From positions 1 to 22,873 of the IMG/VR virus record IMGVR_UViG_3300031973_000729: a DNA stretch of 22,873 nt; one strand, given 5' to 3'. Source of the DNA: a virus. Positions 17,453 through 22,873 of the stretch are shown in pieces. The stretch's first letter is position 1; the number at the start of each line of letters is the position of its first letter. Position numbers and translations under genes: made by a program. Below the pieces are notes generated by a model that saw only the letters and a program-made list of their open reading frames with translations, searched no databases and was not told the DNA's origin.

Positions 17453-18517
17453 TTACGCTGTGAAAGAACCTGCAGGTAATTTACCTGAACCAACTCTGTT
17501 TCTATCAAAGATGATTTGCCCCCAGTTAGCAGGTAATGCAGACTTTCTAATCTCTATTGCACACTCAGGTCTCATAACACCCATACCGCACGCTAAAGAT
17601 GCTCTAGTCCATGTTCCCATTCTCCCGTTGTCATCCCAAATCTTAGTTGAGATATTACCACCTCTAAGTACTGCAACCGACTCTTTAGTACCCATGAATG
17701 CTACTGTACCTGTACAGTTAATACCATGGTACTCATCATAGAACTCAGTGTTAGCTACGTCAGTTCCATCTGATTGTGGGATGTAGTTATGGTAAGATAA
17801 TGGAACTCCACCAATTCTGAATACTTCACCTTCAGCATAATCACCAACATTCCCAAAGTCTTTGTTTAATAGAGTTCTGTTCTCTACTACTTCAAAGTAA
17901 GTATCAGGGTCTGTGATTGCAAAGATAGTACCTTTAACATTCTTCTTGATTAACTCTTTTCTACCTGTAATTAAGGCTTTAGCAAATGCGTTAACCTTAA
18001 CAGCTAAATCAGCTGAAGCCAAACCAGCATCAACGATAACAGAACCACCTGCGTACTCAGACATTACATTCTTTAATCTTGAAGCAGTGATGAATTTCAT
18101 TTGGATATTTCTATCGTACTTTTGAGCTAATACCTCACCCATCTTTCTTGTGTATTCTTTTCTAGAATCATAGTGAGCCATAGACTCTTGGAAATCATCT
18201 GTGAAGAATGAAGAAACGATTGGTCTATCTAAAGTAAGTTCCGATTTATCGTGACCTACATTTAACCCTTTAACGTGCTCACCTGCATTGTGGTAGTACG
18301 CTCCAATAGAACCTACGTGTTCAAATCTTAGTGACTTACCACCAACTAAGGCTTTCTTCTCATACTTACCTTCCATTAATACTGATTTATCAAATGATGC
18401 AATAATCTCACCAGTTGCTTTCTCAATTAATAAGGCTCTATCTGTAGCCTCCATGTTATCAAATCCACCGTCCACTGAACCTGTATTTTGTACTGTTGCT
18501 GTTCCTAAATCTGTCAT
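17453..18517 (-). CDS. Major capsid protein (T7 gp10-like, HK97 fold)
   Basis: At 354 aa this is close to T7 gp10A (345 aa). Motifs shared with gp10 include GGKSLRFEHVG followed by AYYHNAGE (59-80; T7 GKSAQFPVLG, AYLAPGE), SMAHYDSRKEYTRKMGEVLA (112-131; T7 AMNHYDVRSEYTSQLGESLA) and a C-terminal GMGVMRPECA (T7 MGHGGLRPEAA). It builds the icosahedral shell with the upstream scaffold. AAGGA lies about 9 nt before the ATG. In T7 a -1 frameshift near the end gives a minor longer form; here no comparable slippery run is visible, and stops follow quickly in the other frames, so a single product is expected. Confidence 0.97.
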   Translation of the reverse strand: MTDLGTATVQNTGSVDGGFDNMEATDRALLIEKATGEIIASFDKSVLMEGKYEKKALVGGKSLRFEHVGSIGAYYHNAGEHVKGLNVGHDKSELTLDRPIVSSFFTDDFQESMAHYDSRKEYTRKMGEVLAQKYDRNIQMKFITASRLKNVMSEYAGGSVIVDAGLASADLAVKVNAFAKALITGRKELIKKNVKGTIFAITDPDTYFEVVENRTLLNKDFGNVGDYAEGEVFRIGGVPLSYHNYIPQSDGTDVANTEFYDEYHGINCTGTVAFMGTKESVAVLRGGNISTKIWDDNGRMGTWTRASLACGMGVMRPECAIEIRKSALPANWGQIIFDRNRVGSGKLPAGSFTA

Positions 18518-18546
18518 ATTGTTAATTCCTTTTATTTGTTAGTTGG

Positions 18547-19317
18547 TTACTTTTTAAAGCCACCAAACTTTAATGTTCTAGACAACTTATTGTCCACCTC
18601 TGCTCTATACTCTGCGTTGTTCTCATACTCTTCTGAAGCCACGGCTTTAGCGTACCCTTCTCTAGTGATGAAGACATCCTTAGTATCTTTACCTGAACCC
18701 ATGTCACCCATTTGGATGTTAGGTTTGTTGTTCACATTAGCCATATCGTATTGAGCCTTCATGCCTTTGATAGCCATAAGAGCTAGTTGTTCATTACCGC
18801 TCAGTACTGCATTATCATAAGCCTCAGTCTCTTCTTTACTCATGTTCTGTGAAGCCCACGTTACCATGTCAGTATAAGACTTTTCACCACCTACAGCATC
18901 AAAAGCTTTTCTCTCTGATTGCTCTATAGCATGGCTCGTAGCTACTTTCATGTTTTCAATATACATATCAACTAGGTTCTTAGGGAATGTCTTATAAAGT
19001 TCTTCTTTAGACTTCTCACTAATATCACCTGTTTCTAAGAACTCATCTTGGTATGGTGAATAGTCAAACTCACCTTCAGTTTTATCCTCTACATCTCCTT
19101 CAGTTTTAGTTTCAGTATCACTAGTTTCATCCTTAGGGTTTCCCTCTTGAGTCTCCCCTGCTTGTACTTCTGAACCTTCTCCTTCAGTACTCTGTTCTGA
19201 TTCAGCAGTTTCGCCTGCTTCAGTAACTGGTACTGTAAGATTAGACCCAGGAGTAGGTGCCGTATTCTCAGTTGTATCTTCCGTACTAACTGTTTCATTT
19301 GTAATCTCCTCAGCCAT
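18547..19317 (-). CDS. Capsid assembly scaffolding protein (T7 gp9-like)
   Basis: This 256-aa protein lies directly upstream of the capsid gene, as gene 9 does in T7. The N-terminal 90 residues are very acidic and rich in Thr/Glu/Gly (low complexity, probably disordered). The middle is helical (about 95-185). The C-terminus is short and basic (KLSRTLKFGGFKK), typical of scaffold tails that contact the capsid shell by charge. T7 gp9 is 307 aa. There is no enzymatic motif. The start follows the 73-aa gene's stop by 2 nt with only a weak AGGA upstream, so translation is likely coupled. Identification rests on position and composition rather than sequence motifs. Confidence 0.87.
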   Translation of the reverse strand: MAEEITNETVSTEDTTENTAPTPGSNLTVPVTEAGETAESEQSTEGEGSEVQAGETQEGNPKDETSDTETKTEGDVEDKTEGEFDYSPYQDEFLETGDISEKSKEELYKTFPKNLVDMYIENMKVATSHAIEQSERKAFDAVGGEKSYTDMVTWASQNMSKEETEAYDNAVLSGNEQLALMAIKGMKAQYDMANVNNKPNIQMGDMGSGKDTKDVFITREGYAKAVASEEYENNAEYRAEVDNKLSRTLKFGGFKK

Positions 19318-19319
19318 AC

Positions 19320-19541
19320 TTAATTCCTAATAACAGACTGACTGCCCATCTTATATGTCCCTGTGTTAGGTTTAGATAACTTAAACTCAACACCTTCAGC
19401 TGTACCCTTTGGTACTACAATGATAGGGCTTTCTTTAGTCTCAGCCTCATCACATCTTTTGATTAACTTTTCATCACTGATATTCTTTTGGTAACTAATA
19501 CCTAAGTCATCAGCTCTCTTCATTACTTCTTCACTTGCCAT
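19320..19541 (-). CDS. Small protein with HeH/SAP-like N-terminus, function unknown
   Basis: This 73-aa protein lies between the portal and scaffold genes, a place where T7 has no gene. The start has AAGGAG 6 nt upstream. Residues 5-34 (VMKRADDLGISYQ, then ISDEKLIKRCDEAE) look like a helix-extended loop-helix (HeH/LEM/SAP-like) fold, seen in small head or DNA-associated phage proteins. The remaining 40 residues look like short strands with a basic end (GTYKMGSQSVIRN). Tight spacing on both sides and a good ribosome-binding site support a real gene. A head-decoration or DNA-binding role is possible, but I do not recognise a specific family. Confidence 0.75.
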   Translation of the reverse strand: MASEEVMKRADDLGISYQKNISDEKLIKRCDEAETKESPIIVVPKGTAEGVEFKLSKPNTGTYKMGSQSVIRN

Positions 19542-19556
19542 TCTATTCTCCTTATA

Positions 19557-21113
19557 TTACACCCCTTCTTGGGTTCCTTGTTCTACCATGCCTTTAGCCA
19601 TAGCTCCTGCCACAGGTCCTGTTGCTTTGTCTATAACACCTGATACTTGTTCATCTTGAGCTGTCTTAGCTTGTTGTTCTTGTGAGATAACATAGTCTTC
19701 AGCCTTAAGTCCAACTGCCGTAGCTAATTGAATTACTACAGTGTTGTAGTTAATCTGTTTAACAGCCTGTTCACCTAACTGTGATACGCCTGCTAAGAAC
19801 TGTGATATCTTATTGTAATCCTGACCTCTACCAAGCCCATCAAGACCTGTAGTAATAACAGGGTCAATCTCTTTAGCATCCTCAGGGAACTTACCTTCAG
19901 CAGTCATCCTAACTATCTTAATCTTTACATAAGGCTTTTGGAACTCTTGTGATAGAACTGTATATGTCCCACCTAATGAATCCTCTAGCTCTTGTGCCAT
20001 TGTTCTAATCTCTTCAGCCGTCACACGTTCTGCGTTACGTTGAATACTTGAGTTCAGTAAATAGTGATAAGCTAAGTCTTGTTTTATGTCTAAGATTGAT
20101 TCTCGTACTACTTGTAAGTCTGAAGTCTTTTGTGTTTGTAGAACTGTAACTTCATCAGCACGACCTTCAATAACTTCTAAGTTTTCTGCATTAGCTAATT
20201 TAGTTGAGTTCACAGTCCCGTTAGGGTCTACGAAGAACACAACCTTAGCACTTGCACTAACAGCTTCTTGTCTAGCCTGTGACAGTCCCTCTAGAGACCT
20301 TAAATCACCTATAGCTTCATCAGTATGTCCTCTACCATAATCTTCATTGGCTAAAGCATTCCATCTTAAGGCTAAGTAAGGTAAATCATCTTTCTCAAAC
20401 TCTCCTGCTGATTCATTCATTGGTTCATTATTTACTTCTTGAGTTACTAACCACTTATTAGTATCTCTATCTAATACAGCTCTTGTGAATAAGTCCACAT
20501 AGTTCTTAACACCTTCATTCTTCTTAATCTCTACTAGTACTTTAGCCTTTACAGCTTCGTCTTTAATAGCTTGTGGTGCTATCTGTTCTTTTATAATAAG
20601 CTCTAAGATATTCCCTAGTGGGTCTCTCACAACTACATATTGGTCCAACTTATAGACCTTCATACCACCACCTTGGTCCGTTGGGGGGAAATACAATAAA
20701 GCATTACCTGTAACTACTAATAGTCTCACCCATTGGAACGTGGCAACTCTATCTCCACTTGACTCTATATCTCTTACTAAGATACTCTCCATCTCTGCTA
20801 AAGTTGAGTTCATCTCAGCATCATCCTGTCCACTATCTTCCACTAACGCAGGGTCAATAGTAAACTTAAAGAATGGTGAATTTGGAGGTAATAGTGTAAG
20901 CATCAGTTTAGATGATAAGTTATTCACACCTCTAGCTCCCATAGACTGATATGGTTTATATAGTCTAGTTTGCTCATCATGACCATCAGGAGGCATAAGG
21001 CTAGGAATAGTCAACTTAGCACATTCTCTAGCTCTCTCTAAGACCTCACTTCTTTTACTTTCTAGTTGTGTATATCTTTCACCAATCTTTACATCAACAG
21101 CTTCACTTGCCAT
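19557..21113 (-). CDS. Portal protein (T7 gp8-like head-tail connector)
   Basis: This 518-aa protein is close to T7 gp8 (536 aa). The N-terminal region matches closely: RARECAKLTIPSLMP (27-41; T7 RAQNCAQYTIPSLFP) and GARGVNNLSSKLMLTLLPP (59-77; T7 GARGLNNLASKLMLALFP). It forms the dodecameric ring through which DNA is packaged and ejected, and which docks the gp11-type adaptor. The C-terminus is Gly/Gln-rich and probably lines the channel exit. The ATG shares its first base with the stop of the preceding gene (TAATG), and TAAGG is just upstream, indicating coupled translation. Confidence 0.97.
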   Translation of the reverse strand: MASEAVDVKIGERYTQLESKRSEVLERARECAKLTIPSLMPPDGHDEQTRLYKPYQSMGARGVNNLSSKLMLTLLPPNSPFFKFTIDPALVEDSGQDDAEMNSTLAEMESILVRDIESSGDRVATFQWVRLLVVTGNALLYFPPTDQGGGMKVYKLDQYVVVRDPLGNILELIIKEQIAPQAIKDEAVKAKVLVEIKKNEGVKNYVDLFTRAVLDRDTNKWLVTQEVNNEPMNESAGEFEKDDLPYLALRWNALANEDYGRGHTDEAIGDLRSLEGLSQARQEAVSASAKVVFFVDPNGTVNSTKLANAENLEVIEGRADEVTVLQTQKTSDLQVVRESILDIKQDLAYHYLLNSSIQRNAERVTAEEIRTMAQELEDSLGGTYTVLSQEFQKPYVKIKIVRMTAEGKFPEDAKEIDPVITTGLDGLGRGQDYNKISQFLAGVSQLGEQAVKQINYNTVVIQLATAVGLKAEDYVISQEQQAKTAQDEQVSGVIDKATGPVAGAMAKGMVEQGTQEGV

Positions 21114-21301
21114 TATGTAACCTTAGGTACAGCTAAACCAGTTGTAGGTGCATTCTTCTTAATAGGCACAGTTAGCTTAGAAGTGCCTTTCTTCTTCTTC
21201 TTGTTAAGTGTATCTTCACCTACTTTTAACTCAGCAGACTCTACAGGTGCTGATGGTGGCGGTGCTTCTACAGGTGCAGGTGCCCCTCCTCCGTTACACA
21301 T
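21113..21301 (-). CDS. Small virion protein, T7 gp7.3-like (tail assembly)
   Basis: This 62-aa protein directly precedes the portal gene, where T7 has 7.3 (99 aa). It has a Met-Cys start, a Pro/Ala-rich N-terminus (APAPVEAPPPSAPVESAEL), five consecutive lysines (34-38), and then GTSKLTVP...PTTGLAVPKVT. The pattern 'Pro-rich, basic patch, (K)xSxLxI, GLxIP' recurs in the small tail-assembly or virion proteins at this locus in T7-like phages. GAGG lies 8 nt upstream of the ATG, immediately after the stop of the preceding gene. No enzymatic role is expected. The protein is short, so family identity rests on synteny and composition. Confidence 0.75.
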   Translation of the reverse strand: MCNGGGAPAPVEAPPPSAPVESAELKVGEDTLNKKKKKGTSKLTVPIKKNAPTTGLAVPKVT

Positions 21302-21313
21302 ACTTTAATCCTC

Positions 21314-21514
21314 TCATTGTTGTTCTCCTCTTTTTAGTTTGTTTAAGTTATCAATCAAGTTGTCTATCAGGGCTCTCTGTCCCAGTCTGAAGAACAACTC
21401 TCTCTCTGTTAAGTTAAAGTCAGGAGACTTAAGTGACCTGACATCAATCTTTGGATAGTTCTTCTCTAGACTCATAATTAATTTCTCATGGTCTAATGTA
21501 ATAGGTAATGCCAT
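21314..21514 (-). CDS. Hypothetical protein, first gene of the structural operon
   Basis: This 66-aa, probably helical protein (MALPITLDHEKLIMSLEKN..., ending LNKLKRGEQQ) has no signal or membrane segment and no family I recognise. It is the first gene after the 242-bp intergenic region. AGGAG lies 11 nt before the ATG, a rather long spacing. The stop is followed 12 nt later by the ATG of the gp7.3-like gene. Its codons run without interruption and the frame is embedded in a tight operon, which supports a real gene. In T7 the equivalent place holds gp6.7/gp7, small non-essential or virion proteins; equivalence is only positional. Confidence 0.7.
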   Translation of the reverse strand: MALPITLDHEKLIMSLEKNYPKIDVRSLKSPDFNLTERELFFRLGQRALIDNLIDNLNKLKRGEQQ

Positions 21515-21527
21515 GCCTTTTAGTTCT

Positions 21528-21649
21528 CCTTTAGTATTTACTTAAGTATTACTTTAAGTAGTTATTTGTTTAGTTTATTGTAGAAGTAACAGCTATAGTA
21601 AAGCTTAAGTAAGACTTAGAGTAAACCCCCAAACCCCCTTAAGTAATCC
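21528..21649. repeat. Degenerate roughly 12-bp periodic repeat (core CTTAAGTA) in intergenic region
   Basis: On the plus strand, copies of a CTTAAGTA-like core recur. The AGT of each falls at 21533, 21545, 21557, 21572, 21585, 21597, 21608, 21620 and 21642, spacings of 11-15 nt with one of 22. The best copies contain the palindrome CTTAAG (21541, 21604, 21638). The G-rich minus-strand run GGGGGTTTGGGGG interrupts the array near 21625-21639. The array occupies the leader just upstream of the first structural gene and could bind a protein or shape the transcript leader. Confidence 0.5.
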
Positions 21650-21669
21650 CCATATTGTTACTCTAGTGT

Positions 21670-21696
21670 GGCTCAAATCCGTCTGTTACGTGAGCC
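21670..21696 (-). other. Perfect 6-bp hairpin in the intergenic leader
   Basis: On the minus strand GGCTCA pairs with TGAGCC around a 15-nt loop. No T run follows, so this is not a standard terminator. It lies about 10 nt downstream of the putative transcription start and so would be in the leader of any transcript from the promoter-like site. Confidence 0.4.
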
Positions 21697-21699
21697 TTT

Positions 21700-21722
21700 C
21701 TCTCCTATAGGGGGCTTACTAT
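21700..21722 (-). promoter_or_regulatory. Putative phage RNA-polymerase late promoter
   Basis: The minus strand reads CCCCTATAGGAGAG, matching the initiation half of T7-family promoters (T7 CACTATAGGGAGA; SP6 CACTATAGAAG). The presumed +1 G is at 21705. The upstream recognition half (ATAGTAAGCCCC) is not T7-like, as expected if the cognate polymerase has diverged. It is the only such match I found outside genes, in the position of T7 phi6.5 ahead of the structural genes. It is a single copy, so support is moderate. Confidence 0.4.
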
Positions 21723-21744
21723 CTACACGCCCCTATTCATGGGC
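21707..21744 (-). other. Two mutually exclusive hairpins downstream of nrdB
   Basis: On the minus strand GCCC (complement of 21741-21744) can pair with GGGC (complement of 21730-21733). Alternatively ATAGGGG(C), complement of 21730-21737, can pair with (GC)CCCTAT, complement of 21707-21715. The two structures share the middle arm. Neither is followed by a T run. They could protect the nrdB 3' end, give RNase processing, or be attenuator-like; this is speculative. Confidence 0.35.
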
Positions 21745-21756
21745 TTTTAGGATTTA

Positions 21757-22794
21757 CTAGAAATCATCAAATCCACTCACAGCTGATGACTGATTGTATG
21801 CCGTATTGTTACCCTCAAAGAAGTTACCTTTAGATGAACCTTCACCACCAACATCAGCAATCTCTTCAAGGTGCTTATATGGATTATGTGTTACTTCAGG
21901 ATAAGGTAAAGGCAATCTAATAGCTTTAGCTCTCCTATTTGCTAAGTGTTTTGTGTATTGTTCCGTAGAAGCCTCTGAGATACCGAGGATGTTATTCCCT
22001 AGTATGTGGTTAGACCAAGTTACTTCTTGCTCTACAGCCACGCTGAACATATCCTGTATCCATTCTTTATCAGCACCATTAACATCACATATCTCTTTAA
22101 TCAAATGTTCAAAGATTATTACGTGTGTAAGTTCATCTCTATTGATTAGTTTAACAATCTCAGCAGTACCATTCATAAGTCCTCTATTAGCTAAGCCATA
22201 GAAGAACTGAAAGCCATTGTAAAAGTAAAGACCTTCTAGTAAATAATTAGCCACTAGAACTCTCTTAAAGTTCTGCTCAGTCTTGTTGTCTAAGTAATCT
22301 TGGAATACTTGGGCAATGTACTTTACACGCTTTAAAAGGATAGGGTTATCCCTCCATAGGTCATACAGGTAATCACGCTTCTCAGGTGGTAGTATGGACT
22401 CTATGATGTACTGATAGCTCTGACTATGAACAGCCTCTTGGTAAGTCTGAATAGAAAGTATTAGATTTACTTCAGGTGCTGTTATTACAGAACTAATATT
22501 AGGAACATTAGCTGTTTGCATTGAGTCAAGAAATATAAGGAAACTTAAAGTCCCATCATAAGCTGTCTTCTCATCTTCTGTAAGCAAAGGATAAGTGCCC
22601 TTATCACTTGTTATATTGTTCTTTTCAGGAATCCAAAAGTTCTCCATCATCACTCTATATAGCTTGTTAGCCCAAGTGTACTTTACGTTGTTTAGGTTCA
22701 TAATATTAGTAGTATTACCATTGATTAATTGCCTAGCCTCTTTACTATCATCTCCATTTACATTTAGTAATAGTTTATCCTGCACAAGATTCAC
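21757..22794 (-). CDS. nrdB: Class I ribonucleotide reductase, small (radical) subunit
   Basis: The protein has 345 aa from the GTG at 22794. It carries the full di-iron set by alignment with E. coli NrdB: Asp90 (FLDSMQ), Glu120 and His123 with radical Tyr127 (EAVHSQSY), Glu187 (LLEGLYFY), Glu221 and His224 (RDELTH). These match E. coli D84, E115, H118, Y122, E204, E238 and H241. The C-terminal tail ends SGFDDF, the likely peptide docking into NrdA. It generates the tyrosyl radical for reduction of ribonucleotides to deoxyribonucleotides, feeding phage DNA synthesis. An ATG 33 nt upstream (22827) is in frame, but GGAGG sits 6 nt before the GTG, so the GTG is preferred; it overlaps the nrdA end by 20 nt in another frame. 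Two stops in a row (TAG TAA) end the gene. Confidence 0.96.
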   Translation of the reverse strand: MNLVQDKLLLNVNGDDSKEARQLINGNTTNIMNLNNVKYTWANKLYRVMMENFWIPEKNNITSDKGTYPLLTEDEKTAYDGTLSFLIFLDSMQTANVPNISSVITAPEVNLILSIQTYQEAVHSQSYQYIIESILPPEKRDYLYDLWRDNPILLKRVKYIAQVFQDYLDNKTEQNFKRVLVANYLLEGLYFYNGFQFFYGLANRGLMNGTAEIVKLINRDELTHVIIFEHLIKEICDVNGADKEWIQDMFSVAVEQEVTWSNHILGNNILGISEASTEQYTKHLANRRAKAIRLPLPYPEVTHNPYKHLEEIADVGGEGSSKGNFFEGNNTAYNQSSAVSGFDDF

Positions 22795-22873
22795 AACTAG
22801 CCTCCTCTTTTGAAACACTATTTGCATCCTTCTGTACGTACCTAATGTAGTAGATAGTCTTAATCTTTCTAGT
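22775..22873 (-). CDS. nrdA: Class I ribonucleotide reductase, large (catalytic) subunit, C-terminal end only
   Basis: The frame is open from the right edge to TAA at 22775-22777, giving the last 32 residues. These include KTIYYIRYVQKDANSVS and end SCESCAG. KT-(I/L)-YY-(I/L)-R is the usual last strand of NrdA. The final Cys-x-x-Cys pair is the redox shuttle that relays electrons from thioredoxin or glutaredoxin to the active site. The following gene is nrdB, confirming the assignment. Its last codons contain the nrdB ribosome-binding site (AAAGAGGAGGC), so translation of the two subunits is linked. The rest of the gene lies outside the window. Confidence 0.9.
   Translation of the reverse strand, partial: TRKIKTIYYIRYVQKDANSVSKEEASCESCAG
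22801..22807 (-). promoter_or_regulatory. Ribosome-binding site of nrdB, inside the nrdA coding end
   Basis: GAGGAGG on the minus strand lies 6 nt before the GTG at 22794 and encodes part of the NrdA tail (KEEAS). It decides the nrdB start over the in-frame ATG at 22827, which has no comparable site at proper spacing (only AGAAGG directly before it). Confidence 0.8.

Noticed and set aside
17440-17500. Programmed -1 frameshift at the capsid gene end, as in T7 10A/10B
   Set aside because: No slippery heptamer is visible near the stop, and stops follow at once in the alternative frames.
19089-19298. 69-codon minus-strand frame within the scaffold gene
   Set aside because: Out-of-frame shadow of the acidic low-complexity N-terminus of the scaffold protein.
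21620-21660. G-quadruplex on the minus strand (GGGG, GGGGG, GGGGG)
   Set aside because: Only three long G tracts lie close together; a canonical four-tract motif is absent.
21655-21760. Possible tRNA in the intergenic region (GGCTCAAATCC resembles a T-loop)
   Set aside because: The flanking bases do not form a 5-bp T stem or a 7-bp acceptor stem on either strand.
22795-22827. Longer NrdB start at the ATG at 22827
   Set aside because: The extra residues lie inside the nrdA tail, the only upstream purine run abuts the ATG, and the GTG at 22794 has an ideal GGAGG.

Overview
The window is a stretch of an AT-rich, T7-like podovirus (short-tailed phage, Autographivirales-type virion module). Every gene I can support lies on the minus strand, packed end to end with 1-20 nt overlaps or very short gaps, so it reads right to left. 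The only non-coding stretch above 100 bases lies between nrdB and the first structural gene. The host cannot be read from the sequence. A T7-type ejectosome and a T7-lysozyme-type amidase imply a Gram-negative host, and the base composition suggests a low-GC one.

Reading order (right to left): the 3' end of nrdA and a complete nrdB (class I ribonucleotide reductase, nucleotide supply); a 242-bp intergenic region with a phage-RNA-polymerase-like promoter motif, hairpins and a roughly 12-bp periodic repeat; a 66-aa unknown; a T7 gp7.3-like small virion protein; the portal (gp8-like); a 73-aa unknown; the scaffold (gp9-like); the major capsid protein (gp10-like); a terminator at the same place as T7 Tphi; tail tubular proteins A and B (gp11- and gp12-like); a GNAT-fold gp13-like protein; and the ejection proteins gp14-, gp15- and gp16-like.

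After the ejection genes come a T7-lysozyme-type amidase, an uninterrupted 140-triplet collagen-like fibre protein, a 1196-aa fibre protein (collagen-like stalk, pyocin-knob-like domain, C-terminal RCC1-type beta-propeller), and a truncated tail-fibre assembly chaperone-like gene running off the left edge. Gene order matches T7 genes 7.3-8-9-10-11-12-13-14-15-16, but the fibre module is unrelated to T7 gp17.

Four departures from T7 deserve attention. The gp11 homologue is twice the usual length through tandem repeats. The gp16 homologue lacks the N-terminal transglycosylase but carries an HEIEH zincin motif. The two collagen stalks have opposite charge. The putative receptor-binding tip is an RCC1-like propeller with two near-identical, non-adjacent blades. 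Terminase, holin, spanin and RNA polymerase genes are not in this window.
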